This document shows, one piece after another, positions 16,744 through 25,485 of a stretch of 64,000 nt of DNA; position 1 is the first letter of the stretch, and each line of letters begins with the position of its first letter. A program made the position numbers and the translations under genes. The notes beneath the pieces were generated by a model. It was not told the DNA's origin and made no database searches. It saw only the letters and a program-made list of their open reading frames with translations. The stretch spans positions 248,001 through 312,000 of the forward strand of contig CBDCDL010000002.1 of the NCBI GenBank assembly GCA_965215345.1, in the 5' to 3' direction. The stretch is from CATQHW01 sp965215345. GTDB taxonomy: Bacteria; Spirochaetota; Spirochaetia; SZUA-6; Bin103.

Positions 16744-17370
16744 TCAGCCGCGCAGGCGGCTCCAGCCGAGCGCTACGCCTGCGAGCGCAAGCAGCACGGC
16801 CGCGCACGTCCCGCCCGGCAGCGTCGTCGTGCCGGAGCCGCCTCCGGCCGGTGGCGCCTGGGGCGCGGCGTCCCGGGCGGAGAGCAAGGCGCGGTCGAGG
16901 CTCCGGGCAGGATGGCGCAGGTCAAAACGCACACGGTCGTCCATGAGACGCGCAAGGAACGCGAGGCTCGAGGCGAGCAACGCGCCCGTCACTCCGGGTA
17001 GCCGCAGGCGCGAATCGACCATGAGCCGCGAGAGGAACATCAATCCTCCCAGGCTTGCGGCCTTGCCCGCGCCGACGGCCAGAGCCCCCTCGGTGACCGT
17101 GAGGCCGCCGATCCGAAGCAGGACGCGACCGGCCGGGGTGAGCAGATTGAACGCGACCGTCACGCCGAGGAACAACACGGTGCGCCGCAGCCGCAGGCGC
17201 GGTTGCACCAGCCATCCCAGAGCGGCGAAGATCAGCGCCTGGGCTCCGCGCAGCATCAGGTCGTCCTGCGCCACCAGTCCGGCGGCCAGCAGCAGGCCCA
17301 CCAGCAACCGCGTTGAAGCCGACAGATTGCCGTCAAGCCAGCGGGCCGCGGCGACTCTCAGCGCGGGCAA
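16744..17370 (-). CDS. Hypothetical integral membrane protein
   Basis: A 208-residue protein, not recognised. Hydrophobic segments appear at about residues 20-36 (STRLLVGLLLAAGLVA), 43-56, 64-80 (TVLFLGVTVAFNLL), 94-112 (EGALAVGAGKAASLGGLMFL), 126-142 and 190-203. The FNLLTPAG segment and GKAASLGG segment loosely recall CbiQ-type components of energy-coupling factor transporters, but this is too weak to assign. The start is TTG 17370, with no in-frame ATG nearby, so it is uncertain. It sits between the ribosomal block and the hypothetical/rny/ymdB group. Confidence 0.6.
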   Translation of the reverse strand: MPALRVAAARWLDGNLSASTRLLVGLLLAAGLVAQDDLMLRGAQALIFAALGWLVQPRLRLRRTVLFLGVTVAFNLLTPAGRVLLRIGGLTVTEGALAVGAGKAASLGGLMFLSRLMVDSRLRLPGVTGALLASSLAFLARLMDDRVRFDLRHPARSLDRALLSARDAAPQAPPAGGGSGTTTLPGGTCAAVLLALAGVALGWSRLRG

Positions 17371-17494
17371 CCCCGAGCGATGCGGCCTCGCATGCGCTTC
17401 ATCCGCACCCGCCGCGAGCTACGAACGCGACGCTGTCGACCGGCTGCACGCGAACTCGTCCGATCGGCCGCCTACGCGGCGCCCGGGTGACTGC

Positions 17495-17875
17495 TCAGGG
17501 AGCTTCTTCCGTATCGACCGGCCGGTCGAGCAGCTCCAGGATCACCATCTCGCTGGCATCACCGTATCGCGGGCCGAGCTTCAGCACACGCGTATATCCG
17601 CCGGGACGGCTCTGAAAGCGAGGTCCCAGGACATCGAACAGCTTGGCCAGCACCGCCGGATCATGCAGGCGCCGCGCGACGATTCTCCGGCTGTGCACGC
17701 TGTCGTGTTTGGCGCGCGTAATCATCTTCTCCGCGCTGCGACGCACGGCAAGCGCCTTGGCACGGGTGGTGCGGATGCGTTCGTGCCGGAACAGCGCCGC
17801 CACCATGTTGGAATGGAGCGCCTTGCGATGGCTCGACGTGCGGCCGAGCGGATTGTAGCCGACGCGGTGTCTCAC
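17495..17875 (-). CDS. rplQ: 50S ribosomal protein L17
   Basis: Bacterial L17, 126 residues, beginning RHRVGYNPLGRTSSHRKAL after a GTG start at 17875; GGAG lies four bases upstream. Longer in-frame readings only add rpoA antisense-like sequence. It closes the alpha operon, 43 bases after rpoA, as in most bacteria. No T-rich hairpin terminator is seen in the 124 bases after it. Confidence 0.97.
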   Translation of the reverse strand: MRHRVGYNPLGRTSSHRKALHSNMVAALFRHERIRTTRAKALAVRRSAEKMITRAKHDSVHSRRIVARRLHDPAVLAKLFDVLGPRFQSRPGGYTRVLKLGPRYGDASEMVILELLDRPVDTEEAP

Positions 17876-17918
17876 TTCACTCCATCCCCCGGTATGCACC
17901 GGTTTCCGTACATGGTGG

Positions 17919-19052
17919 TCACTCGTCGGTCTCGTCAAGCGCCGGAACCTCAGCGCCTGCCGCGGCCTCGGTGCTGCCCACCGTTGCCTGATCGCCCCCC
18001 TCATCCCTGGCGGGGGCGACGGATTCGGCGCTGGCAAGCTGCTGCCGCACCGCGCTGTAATCGCTCATGCCCAGCTTCAACCCGCGTTCTTCCAGCCGCT
18101 TCTTGATCTCGTCGAGGGACTTCCGTCCGAAATTGCGCGTCTTGGCGATCTCTTCCTCGGTCCTGCGCGTCAGGTCGCCGATCGTGCGGATGTTCTCGTT
18201 CCGCAGGCAGTTGCTGGAGCGTACCGACAGATCCAGTTCCTCGACCGGAGTGTCGAGCAAGCGGCGCAGCCGTTCGTCCTCGACATCGAGCTCCTCATGG
18301 TCGCCGACTTCGTCTTCCTCGAAGTTGATGAATATCGCGTAGTGGTCCTTGGCGATCTTGGCCGCCTCCGCGACCGCGTCCTCGGGCTTGAGCGTGCCGT
18401 CCGTCCACACCTCCAGCACCAGCTTGTCGTAGTCGGTCCGCTGGCCGACCCTGGTGTTCTCGACCGCGTACTTCACGCGCGTGATCGGCGAGAACAGAGC
18501 GTCGATCGGTATCGTGCCGACGACGTCGATGAAGCGTTCGCTGTTCTCCGCCGGCAGATAGCCACGCGAGAACTCGATCTGCACCTCGAACTCGAGATTC
18601 GCGTCTTCCATGAGGGTGGCGATCGCCAGCTCCGGCGTGGTCACCACTATGCCCGTGTCCACCGCCAGATCGCCGGCGACCAGGATCCTGGGGCCGGACA
18701 CTTCCACGTACACCGTCCGCTCCTCCACCCCTTCGTCCAGCGCCAGTCTGATCTGCTTCAGGGCGTTGATGATATCCGGCGTGTCTTCGACGACATGGGG
18801 AATGGGCTCGAATTCGCTGGAAACCGTGTGCGATGATCCGTCCTCCTCGCGGCTGGCGATGCGCACGGCCGTGATCGCGTACCCCTGGATTCCCGAGAGC
18901 AGAATGCGCCGCAGGCTGTTGCCGATGGTCGCGCCATAGCCACGTTCGAACGGATACGCGATGAACTTCCCGTAGGAGGCATCCACGTCGGTGTGCTCGA
19001 ACACCATGCCGGTCGGCCGATTGAGCCCCTTCAAGAGGTTTTTTCTCGCCAT
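17919..19052 (-). CDS. rpoA: RNA polymerase subunit alpha
   Basis: Assembles the core enzyme and contacts upstream promoter DNA. The 377-residue product has the dimerising N-terminal domain (about residues 15-235: YGATIGNSLRRILLSGIQGY) and the C-terminal helix-hairpin domain (about 255-320: SVRSSNCLRNENIRTIGDL, GRKSLDEIKKRLEERGL). It is about 45 residues longer than E. coli alpha because of an acidic Ala/Glu-rich tail ending VPALDETDE. The gene sits between rpsD (7-base gap) and rplQ. Confidence 0.98.
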   Translation of the reverse strand: MARKNLLKGLNRPTGMVFEHTDVDASYGKFIAYPFERGYGATIGNSLRRILLSGIQGYAITAVRIASREEDGSSHTVSSEFEPIPHVVEDTPDIINALKQIRLALDEGVEERTVYVEVSGPRILVAGDLAVDTGIVVTTPELAIATLMEDANLEFEVQIEFSRGYLPAENSERFIDVVGTIPIDALFSPITRVKYAVENTRVGQRTDYDKLVLEVWTDGTLKPEDAVAEAAKIAKDHYAIFINFEEDEVGDHEELDVEDERLRRLLDTPVEELDLSVRSSNCLRNENIRTIGDLTRRTEEEIAKTRNFGRKSLDEIKKRLEERGLKLGMSDYSAVRQQLASAESVAPARDEGGDQATVGSTEAAAGAEVPALDETDE

Positions 19053-19059
19053 CAGCCCC

Positions 19060-19695
19060 TCACTTGGAATACAACTCGACGATCAGCTGGTCGTTGACGC
19101 CTTCGAGATCCGGAACGTCGGCCCGCCGTGGCAGAGCCAGGACCCGACCACGGACCGCATCCGGATCGACTTCCAGCCACGGCAGCGTTCCGGAACGGGA
19201 ATACTCCTTCAGGCTGTCCTTGACAGCGGTCATCATCTTGCCCCGCTCCTGCAACTCCAGCACGTCGTCCTTCTGTACCAGATAGCTCGGGATGGTCACC
19301 CGCCTGCCGTTGACCATGACGTGACCGTGCGAGACGAGCTGCCGCGCCTGCTTGCGCGAACTGGCGAAGTGCATGCGGTATACCATGTTGTCGAGCCGCT
19401 GCTCCAACATGCGCACCAGGTTCTCCGCGGTCACGCCACGCTGCCGATTGGCGCGATCAAAGAAGATGCGGAACTGCCGTTCCAGCATGCCGTACATGCG
19501 CTTCACGCGCTGCTTCTCGCGGAGCTGCATGCCGTAGTCCGACAGTTTCTGCATGCGCGCCCGCGGCGCCTTGCCGGGCTTGCCGCGCCGTCTGGTTATC
19601 TGACACTTGTCCGAATGACAGCGCGATCCCTTGAGGAACAGCTTTACCCCTTCCGCCCGGCAAAGCCGGCAGGCAGGGCCGATGTAGCGAGCCAT
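19060..19695 (-). CDS. rpsD: 30S ribosomal protein S4, zinc-motif form
   Basis: Primary 16S-binding protein of 211 residues. Cys9, Cys12, Cys26 and Cys31 near the N-terminus form the zinc-binding motif of the C+ version; the S4 RNA-binding domain follows (LDNMVYRMHFASSRKQARQL, SHGHVMVNGRRV). Start ATG 19695 (MARYIGPACRLC) matches the family. Gap to the upstream rpsK stop is two bases. Confidence 0.98.
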   Translation of the reverse strand: MARYIGPACRLCRAEGVKLFLKGSRCHSDKCQITRRRGKPGKAPRARMQKLSDYGMQLREKQRVKRMYGMLERQFRIFFDRANRQRGVTAENLVRMLEQRLDNMVYRMHFASSRKQARQLVSHGHVMVNGRRVTIPSYLVQKDDVLELQERGKMMTAVKDSLKEYSRSGTLPWLEVDPDAVRGRVLALPRRADVPDLEGVNDQLIVELYSK

Positions 19696-19697
19696 CG

Positions 19698-20075
19698 CTA
19701 CACCCTCCGCTTCTTCTGCGGCCGGCAGCCGTTGTGTGGAATCGGCGTGACGTTCTGAATCGTGCGCACGCGGAGGCCGAGCGCCCCGAGGGACCGAACG
19801 GCCGATTCGCCGCCCCCGCCGGGGCCCTTGACGAACACATTGACCTCCATCAGGCCGTAGTCCATCGCCTTCCGCGCAGCGGTCTCGGCGGTCGTCTGTG
19901 CCGCGAACGGAGTGGACTTCTTCGCCCCGCGGAACCCGAGAGATCCCGCCGACGCCCACGACACCGCGTTCCCCATGAGGTCGGTGATCGTCACGATCGT
20001 GTTGTTGAAGGTCGCCTGGATATAGACGTTCCCTTCGCTGACTGCCCGGTCCCGTTTGCCTTTCGATTTTGCCAT
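19698..20075 (-). CDS. rpsK: 30S ribosomal protein S11
   Basis: Small-subunit platform protein, 125 residues: GNVYIQATFNNTIVTITDL near the start and HNGCRPQKKRRV at the end, both family signatures. It lies between rpsM (38-base gap) and rpsD in the standard alpha operon order. Confidence 0.98.
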   Translation of the reverse strand: MAKSKGKRDRAVSEGNVYIQATFNNTIVTITDLMGNAVSWASAGSLGFRGAKKSTPFAAQTTAETAARKAMDYGLMEVNVFVKGPGGGGESAVRSLGALGLRVRTIQNVTPIPHNGCRPQKKRRV

Positions 20076-20113
20076 TTACGTTACTCGCAACCGTCCTTTA
20101 CCAGTCTTGTCCG

Positions 20114-20494
20114 TCACTTGGCGGTGGGCGCTTTCTTCTTGCCCGCGACTGTCTTCTTGCTGCCCTTGCGGGCGCGCGCGTTGGTTCGCGTACGCTGTCC
20201 GCGCACCGGCAGGCCGCGCCGGTGGCGTATGCCCCGATAGCAGCCGATGTCCATCAGCCGCTTGATGTTGAGCGACGCCTCGGTGCGCAGCGACCCTTCG
20301 ACCACGTAGTCGCTCTCGATCACGCGCCGCAGCTCGTTGACCTCTTCCGGCGCCAGGTCGTTCAGCATCCGCTCCCGGGCGATCCCGGTCTTGTCACAGA
20401 TCGCAGCCGCCGAAGGCGCTCCGATTCCATAGATGTAGGTCAGGCCTACGCTCACGTGCTTGTTCGGCAGGTCGACCCCCGCGATCCTCGCCAT
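20114..20494 (-). CDS. rpsM: 30S ribosomal protein S13
   Basis: Head protein contacting the P-site tRNA and the L5 bridge; 126 residues from ATG 20494 (MARIAGVDLPNKH). The helix-two-turn-helix part contains YIYGIGAPSAAAIC and the basic tail RGIRHRRGLPVRGQRTRTNA. It starts four bases after the rpmJ stop. Confidence 0.98.
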   Translation of the reverse strand: MARIAGVDLPNKHVSVGLTYIYGIGAPSAAAICDKTGIARERMLNDLAPEEVNELRRVIESDYVVEGSLRTEASLNIKRLMDIGCYRGIRHRRGLPVRGQRTRTNARARKGSKKTVAGKKKAPTAK

Positions 20495-20498
20495 GTCG

Positions 20499-20612
20499 TT
20501 ACCCCTGTCGCTGTTTGTGTTTCGGGTTCTCGCAGATGACGCGGACGACGCCGCGACGCCTGATGACCTTACACTTCGCACACATCTTCTTCACACTGGC
20601 CCTGACCTTCAT
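20499..20612 (-). CDS. rpmJ: 50S ribosomal protein L36, zinc-motif form
   Basis: A 37-residue protein starting MKVRASVKKMCAKCKV at ATG 20612 and ending NPKHKQRQG before TAA at 20499. Cys11, Cys14, Cys27 and His32 form the C+ zinc site. It sits between secY (15-base gap) and rpsM (4-base gap), its usual place. Confidence 0.97.
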   Translation of the reverse strand: MKVRASVKKMCAKCKVIRRRGVVRVICENPKHKQRQG

Positions 20613-20627
20613 GATGACACCTCTACG

Positions 20628-21944
20628 CTACAGATTGCGGGCCCGTACGCGGCCCTTGCGAACGATCCCGTCGTGGTGGTGCATCTTCAGATGCCCCTCG
20701 ATCTGACTCATCGTGTCCAGGTCGACGCCGACCATGATCAGCAGCGACGTGCCGCCCATCAGGAAGGCGACGCTGGAGGGAAACCGGAACAACGCCTGGA
20801 TGATGGATGGAATGATGGCGATGACCGCCAGGAACAGCGCTCCCGGCAGGATGATCCGGTTCAGGATCCGCGTCAGGTACTCCGTCATGTTGTCGGAGCT
20901 GATGCCGCGGATCGAGCCGCCGTTCTCGCGAATCTGCTTGCTGATCTCTACCGGGTTCAGTGTGACCTGTGTATAGAAGTAGGCGAAGAACACGATCAAC
21001 AGCGCGTAGAACAGCATGTACGGCACGCCGTTCGGCGTCAGCCATGCCGCGAAGCGCGAGAGCCACGGCACGCCGCCGCCCAGGTTCTGCGCGATCTGCA
21101 GGGGAAAGATCAGGACCGAGGAAGCGAAGATCACCGGGATGACCCCCGAGGGGTTGATCTTGAACGGGAGATAGGCGTTCTGCGCGCCATATACCTTGCG
21201 GCCGATCACCCGCTTGGCGTAGTTGACGGGGATCCTTCGCTGTCCCTGCTGTTCGTAGATGACCAGCGAGATCACGCCGACGAACGCGCCGAGCACGAGG
21301 ACGAAGAAGACCGGATTCAGGTCGCCACGCTGCACCTGGTTGATCATGAGGTAGATCGCATCGGGGATGCGGGCGACGATTCCGGCGAAGATCAACAGCG
21401 ATATGCCGTTGCCGATGCCGCGCTGCGTGATCTGCTCTCCCAGCCACATGAGGAAGATCGTGCCGGCGGTCACGGCTACGGTAGCCAGGATCGTGAACGG
21501 GATGCGATCCATGATGATCGCACCGGGGATCTGGCCGGCGAAGGTCGTGACGGTCAAGGACTGAACGAGACAAACGCCGACCGTCGCGATCCGCGTATAC
21601 CGCTGGATGCGCTTCTTGCCGCCATCCTCCTGAGAGATCTTCTTCAGCTTCGGGAACACCAGGACCAGGAGCTGCATCATGATCGACGTGGTGATGTAGG
21701 GCACGATTCCCAACATGAAGACGGAGAAGTTCGTGAATGCGCCCCCCGAGAAGAAGTCGAAGTAATCCGTGATGCCGATGCCGCCCGACTGCTGCGCGGC
21801 GTAGAAGTTCTTGACGGTGCTGACATCGATCCCGGGGATCGGCAGGAAGGCGCCGATCCGGAATATCACCAGGATCATGACCGTGAACAGGATCCGTTCC
21901 CGCAGGTCGCGGATCCGAAAGATGTCGAGCAGCGGATTGGCCAT
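20628..21944 (-). CDS. secY: Protein translocase subunit SecY
   Basis: Channel of the Sec translocon in the inner membrane, partnered by the SecE encoded at 46565. The 438 residues contain ten expected membrane helices, starting with LFTVMILVIFRIGAFLPIPG, and cytoplasmic loops such as GGKKRIQRYTRIATVGVCLV. The start overlaps the rplO stop by one base (TGATG at 21942-21946). Confidence 0.98.
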   Translation of the reverse strand: MANPLLDIFRIRDLRERILFTVMILVIFRIGAFLPIPGIDVSTVKNFYAAQQSGGIGITDYFDFFSGGAFTNFSVFMLGIVPYITTSIMMQLLVLVFPKLKKISQEDGGKKRIQRYTRIATVGVCLVQSLTVTTFAGQIPGAIIMDRIPFTILATVAVTAGTIFLMWLGEQITQRGIGNGISLLIFAGIVARIPDAIYLMINQVQRGDLNPVFFVLVLGAFVGVISLVIYEQQGQRRIPVNYAKRVIGRKVYGAQNAYLPFKINPSGVIPVIFASSVLIFPLQIAQNLGGGVPWLSRFAAWLTPNGVPYMLFYALLIVFFAYFYTQVTLNPVEISKQIRENGGSIRGISSDNMTEYLTRILNRIILPGALFLAVIAIIPSIIQALFRFPSSVAFLMGGTSLLIMVGVDLDTMSQIEGHLKMHHHDGIVRKGRVRARNL

Positions 21945-22519
21945 CAGCCCGACTCGGCCGGCGGCGCCGCCTGACGGCCGGCGACCGGCAGGACTTCGTC
22001 GCCCGCGGGTCCATCCGACGCCGGAGCGTCATCGGGCGAAGCATCGGCGGCGGCATCGGTCAGATGAATCGTGCCGCCGGCGGCCGTCACCTTCCGGCAA
22101 GCGCCCCGGGACGCGCGATCGATGCGTACGGAGAGCGCACGTTCGAGATTTCCCGAGCCCAACAGCTTGACCGGTACCCCTGCCGACCCGATCATGCCGG
22201 CTTCCAGGAGCGCCTGCCGGTCGACGGTGGTCCCGTCCCCGAAGCGGTTGAGATCGCGGACATCCAGTACATCGTGGACGTTCCGGAACGGGTGATTGCT
22301 GAAGCCGCGGCGCGCGATACGCCGGTACAGCGGCATCTGCCCGCCCTCGAAGGTGGGGCGAACGCCGCTGCCGGCGCGTGCCCGCTGTCCTTTGGTTCCA
22401 CGTCCCGAGGTGCCGCCATGCCCGCTCGCCGAGCCGCGGCCGACGACGCGTCGCTTGCGCGCGGCGCCCGCCGGCCGGCGTACCCGCGGCGCATCCACAG
22501 TGCTGTCAGGTTCGCTCAT
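21944..22519 (-). CDS. rplO: 50S ribosomal protein L15 with acidic C-terminal tail
   Basis: Late-assembly 23S-binding protein. The Gly/Arg-rich N-terminal part is typical (RVVGRGSASGHGGTSGRGTK, then FEGGQMPLYRRIARRGF). At 191 residues it is about 45 longer than E. coli L15; the extra part is an Asp/Ala/Pro-rich tail after the usual end (DAAADASPDDAPASDGPAGD), unusual in a basic ribosomal protein. It overlaps rpmD by four bases and secY by one. Confidence 0.96.
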   Translation of the reverse strand: MSEPDSTVDAPRVRRPAGAARKRRVVGRGSASGHGGTSGRGTKGQRARAGSGVRPTFEGGQMPLYRRIARRGFSNHPFRNVHDVLDVRDLNRFGDGTTVDRQALLEAGMIGSAGVPVKLLGSGNLERALSVRIDRASRGACRKVTAAGGTIHLTDAAADASPDDAPASDGPAGDEVLPVAGRQAAPPAESG

Positions 22520-22749
22520 GTGATCTCCTCGATCGCAAGCAGGTAGCGTACCTTGCGGATCATGCCGATGATCGGCGCGGAGGCGGTGTGCTCGGCGGAG
22601 GATCCGATGCCGCGCAACCCGAGCGCCTCAACCGTTGCCCGATGCCTGGGGCTACGCCCGATGACGCTGCGGGCGAGCGTCACGCGCACGCGCGCGCCGT
22701 CGGTGAGCCGCAGGGGGCCTTCGGTGCCGATGGCAGCCACTATCGCCAC
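22516..22749 (-). CDS. rpmD: 50S ribosomal protein L30
   Basis: Small ribosomal protein of 77 residues; the L30 core is VRVTLARSVIGRSPRHRATV followed by LGLRGIG. The first 18 or so residues (AIVAAIGTEGPLRLTDG) are longer than usual, but no later start codon fits better. It overlaps rpsE by ten bases and rplO by four (ATGA). Confidence 0.93.
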   Translation of the reverse strand: MAIVAAIGTEGPLRLTDGARVRVTLARSVIGRSPRHRATVEALGLRGIGSSAEHTASAPIIGMIRKVRYLLAIEEIT

Positions 22750-23249
22750 AGCTCCGGCACGGTCTTGCCACGGCGGGCGGCAACTTCCGAGGCTTCCATG
22801 ATCTGACCCAGACCCTGAAACACGGCCTTCACCAGGTTCATCGAGTTCTGCGAGCCCAGCGACTTGCTGAGCGCGTCACGCACGCCGGCCGCCTCAAGCA
22901 CCGCCCTCACCGGACCGCCGGCAATCACGCCGGTTCCCGGAGCCGCGGGTTTCAGCAGCACCTTCGCCCCCTTGAACACACCGTTGACTTGGTGCGGCAG
23001 GGTGCCGCCCCGCATCGGGACTCTCACCATGTTGCGTCGCGCCCGTTCCGAACCCTTGCGAATGGCGTCGGCCACGTAGGCAGCCTTGCCGAACCCGACG
23101 CCGACATGGCCGTTGCGGTCGCCGACCACCATCACCGCAGAGAACGAGAATCTGCGGCCTCCCTTCACTACCTTGGCAATTCTGTTGAGGCGAACGAGCT
23201 TCTCGAATCCCTCACCCCTGTCGCCGCGTTCCCGGTCTCTGTCGCCCAC
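22740..23249 (-). CDS. rpsE: 30S ribosomal protein S5
   Basis: Decoding-fidelity protein of 169 residues. The N-terminal double-stranded-RNA-binding fold holds FEKLVRLNRIAKVVKGGRRF and the helicase-like loop GDRNGHVGVGFGKA; the C-terminal domain ends GKTVPELWR. Start is GTG 23249 with GAGGGG five bases upstream; longer readings run into rplR sequence. Its end overlaps rpmD by ten bases. Confidence 0.97.
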   Translation of the reverse strand: MGDRDRERGDRGEGFEKLVRLNRIAKVVKGGRRFSFSAVMVVGDRNGHVGVGFGKAAYVADAIRKGSERARRNMVRVPMRGGTLPHQVNGVFKGAKVLLKPAAPGTGVIAGGPVRAVLEAAGVRDALSKSLGSQNSMNLVKAVFQGLGQIMEASEVAARRGKTVPELWR

Positions 23250-23265
23250 CGTTACCCCTCGAATC

Positions 23266-23619
23266 CTACAGTGCGATGCCGAACTTGCGTGCGCCGTCCG
23301 CGATCGCCTTGATCTTGCCGTGATAGGGATAGCCGTTGCGATCGAACACCACACTCCGTATCCCGCTCGCGCGCAATCGTTCGCCCGCGAGCTCACCGAG
23401 CCGGCCGAGATCGGATACCCGGTTGGGCACGTCGACCGCCGCTTCCCGATTCGAAACCGACACCACGGTACGCTCCGCGTCGTCGTCGATCACCTGAACG
23501 TAGGTGTACCGGTTGCTCTTGAAAACCGTCATCCGCGGCCGCACGGCGGTGCCGCGCACCTTACCACGAATGCTCCGCTTGCGCCGAAGACGACGCACCA
23601 CCTTGGCCGGCGCACCCAT
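23266..23619 (-). CDS. rplR: 50S ribosomal protein L18
   Basis: 5S rRNA-binding protein of 117 residues: RRLRRKRSIRGKVRGTAVRP at the N-terminus, RMTVFKSNRYTYVQVIDD, and VVFDRNGYPYHGKIKAIADG near the end. Its start overlaps the rplF stop by one base (TGATG). Confidence 0.97.
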   Translation of the reverse strand: MGAPAKVVRRLRRKRSIRGKVRGTAVRPRMTVFKSNRYTYVQVIDDDAERTVVSVSNREAAVDVPNRVSDLGRLGELAGERLRASGIRSVVFDRNGYPYHGKIKAIADGARKFGIAL

Positions 23620-24167
23620 CAGTCGGCACCTCCCACGGCCGACTTCCCTACCTTGCGGAGCACGTGCTCGTCCGCGTAGCGAATGCCCTTTCCCTTGTAC
23701 GGTTCCGGCGGCCGTACCGACCGGACATCCGAGGCGAACTGGCCGACACGCTGCTTGTCGATGCCGGAGATCAGGATACGATTGCCGCCCTCCACCTGAA
23801 CGGCGAGGTCGGCCGGAATCTGCAACTGGATCGGCCGCGAGTAGCGGGCGTCGACGACCAGCGTCTTCCCCTGAACCTCCGCACGGTACCCCACTCCGTT
23901 GATGAGAAGCTCCCGCGTGAACCCGGTCGACACCCCGGTCACCATGTTGGCGATCAGGTTGCGGGTCAGACCGTGCACCGCCCGCGAAGACCGTTCATCG
24001 TCGGCTCGGCTGACGGCGACCGTTCCGTCCGCGACATCGACCCGTACGACCTCCGGCAACGACGTGCTGAGCGTGCCCCTGGGACCGGCAACTTCCACCT
24101 GGCTGTCCTGCACCGCGACTGCAACTCCCGTCGGCACCGGAATCGGCAGCACTCCTATACGTGACAT
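23619..24167 (-). CDS. rplF: 50S ribosomal protein L6
   Basis: Two-domain protein near the GTPase centre; 182 residues. Domain one begins MSRIGVLPIPVPTGV with VEVAGPRGTLS; domain two ends with the signature PPEPYKGKGIRYADEHVLRK. Four bases separate it from the rpsH stop. Typical length. Confidence 0.98.
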   Translation of the reverse strand: MSRIGVLPIPVPTGVAVAVQDSQVEVAGPRGTLSTSLPEVVRVDVADGTVAVSRADDERSSRAVHGLTRNLIANMVTGVSTGFTRELLINGVGYRAEVQGKTLVVDARYSRPIQLQIPADLAVQVEGGNRILISGIDKQRVGQFASDVRSVRPPEPYKGKGIRYADEHVLRKVGKSAVGGAD

Positions 24168-24171
24168 CCGG

Positions 24172-24570
24172 CTACCACACGCTGCAGATCAGCTCGCCGC
24201 CGACCTGTTGCTGAGCGGCCTTGCGGCCGGTGGTCACGCCCGACGAGGTGGAGACGATCAGTGTCCCATACCCGTTCAGGATACGAGGCATGGTGCGATA
24301 GCTCCGATACACCCGACGCCCCGGTTTCGATATCCGCTGCATTCCGCGGATGACCGGCCTGCGCTGGTCGTCGTACTTGAGGAACACGCGCACCGGTCCC
24401 TGACCGTCCTGGCCGGCGCGCTTGAAGTTGCGCACGTAGCCTTCGGTCTTCAACGTCTTGACGATCTCCAACTTGAACTTCGAGGGCACGATATCCACGC
24501 TCTCGTGGCCGGCCATGCCCGCGTTGCGGATCTTGGCCAGCATGTCCGCTACCGGATCGGTCACACCCAT
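24172..24570 (-). CDS. rpsH: 30S ribosomal protein S8
   Basis: Central-domain 16S-binding protein, 132 residues: DPVADMLAKIRNAGMAGHES at the N-terminus and the signature STSSGVTTGRKAAQQQVGGE near the end. Lies four bases downstream of rpsN. In E. coli S8 represses the spc operon through an mRNA structure near rplE; I did not detect a clear equivalent here. Confidence 0.98.
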   Translation of the reverse strand: MGVTDPVADMLAKIRNAGMAGHESVDIVPSKFKLEIVKTLKTEGYVRNFKRAGQDGQGPVRVFLKYDDQRRPVIRGMQRISKPGRRVYRSYRTMPRILNGYGTLIVSTSSGVTTGRKAAQQQVGGELICSVW

Positions 24571-24574
24571 GGGG

Positions 24575-24760
24575 CTACCAGCTCGACTTCGTCACGCCGG
24601 GTATCAGTCCCCGGCTGGCGAGATCCCTGAAGCAGATCCGACACATCTCGAAACGACGCAGATAGCCCCGTGGCCGCCCGCAGCAGCGGCACCGGTTGAC
24701 CTTGCGTGTCGAGAACTTGGGTTTGCGCTGCGCGCGCACGATCAGTGCCTTGCGTGCCAC
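24575..24760 (-). CDS. rpsN: 30S ribosomal protein S14, type Z
   Basis: Short zinc-binding form of S14, 61 residues, with Cys24, Cys27, Cys40 and Cys43 (RCRCCGRPRGY and MCRIC). Start is GTG 24760 with GGAGG five bases upstream. The 101 bases between it and rplE are the longest gap inside the spc operon; I see nothing coding there. Confidence 0.98.
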   Translation of the reverse strand: MARKALIVRAQRKPKFSTRKVNRCRCCGRPRGYLRRFEMCRICFRDLASRGLIPGVTKSSW

Positions 24761-24861
24761 CTATACCTCCATCGTCCATGCGCGGGCCCGGACTCCGTCC
24801 TGCCCGTGCCCGCCGGTCGCGGTCCGTACCATCGTGATCCTCATCACCGCCGTCCAGGCCG

Positions 24862-25485
24862 TCACTCGCTGCGGAACGGCATTCCCAATCCGGCGAGAAG
24901 ACTGCGGCCCTCCCGGTCGGTATGCGCCGACGTGACGATGGTGACGTTGAGTCCGTGAATCGAGTCGATGCGATCGTAGTCGATCTCGGAAAAAATGATC
25001 TGTTCATCGACGCCCACCGAGTAGTTGCCTCTTCCGTCGAATGAGTTGGGGGACAGACCACGGAAGTCCTTGATGCGGGGCACGGCGATGTTCACGAAAC
25101 GATCGAAGAACTCCAGCATGCGATCGCCGCGAAGGGTCACCATCGCGCCGATCTCCATCCCGGCCCGGATCTTGAACGCCGCGATCGAGCGCCGCGCGCG
25201 CGTGGTCACCGCGCGCTGGCCGGCGATCAGCGTGAGCTCGTTGACCGCGGTGTCGAGGAGCTGGCGATTGCCGGGAGCCATGCCGACGCCCATGCTCAGC
25301 AGGATCTTGGTCAGCTTGGGCACCTGCATGACGCTGTCGTAGCTGAACTCCTCGATCAGTGCGGGCGCGACGGTGTCCCGATACAGGGCGCGCAGGCGCG
25401 GCATGTACCCGGAGCTGGCGCCGCCGTTCCCGTTTGCCGTTCCATCGCCGGCTTCGGATCTACCGCCGGCCTTGTTCTTGCTCAC
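24862..25485 (-). CDS. rplE: 50S ribosomal protein L5 with N-terminal extension
   Basis: 5S rRNA-binding protein that bridges to S13. The core begins at PRLRALYRDTVAPALIEEF and contains GQRAVTTRARRSIAAFKIR and RDFRGLSP-type sequence (IKDFRGLSPNSFDGRGNYS). The 207 residues include about 27 extra Gly/Asn/Lys-rich ones at the N-terminus (KNKAGGRSEAGDGTANGNGG). An internal start at MPRLRALY would give the usual length, but ATG 25485 overlaps the rplX stop as ATGA, which favours the long form. Confidence 0.95.
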   Translation of the reverse strand: MSKNKAGGRSEAGDGTANGNGGASSGYMPRLRALYRDTVAPALIEEFSYDSVMQVPKLTKILLSMGVGMAPGNRQLLDTAVNELTLIAGQRAVTTRARRSIAAFKIRAGMEIGAMVTLRGDRMLEFFDRFVNIAVPRIKDFRGLSPNSFDGRGNYSVGVDEQIIFSEIDYDRIDSIHGLNVTIVTSAHTDREGRSLLAGLGMPFRSE

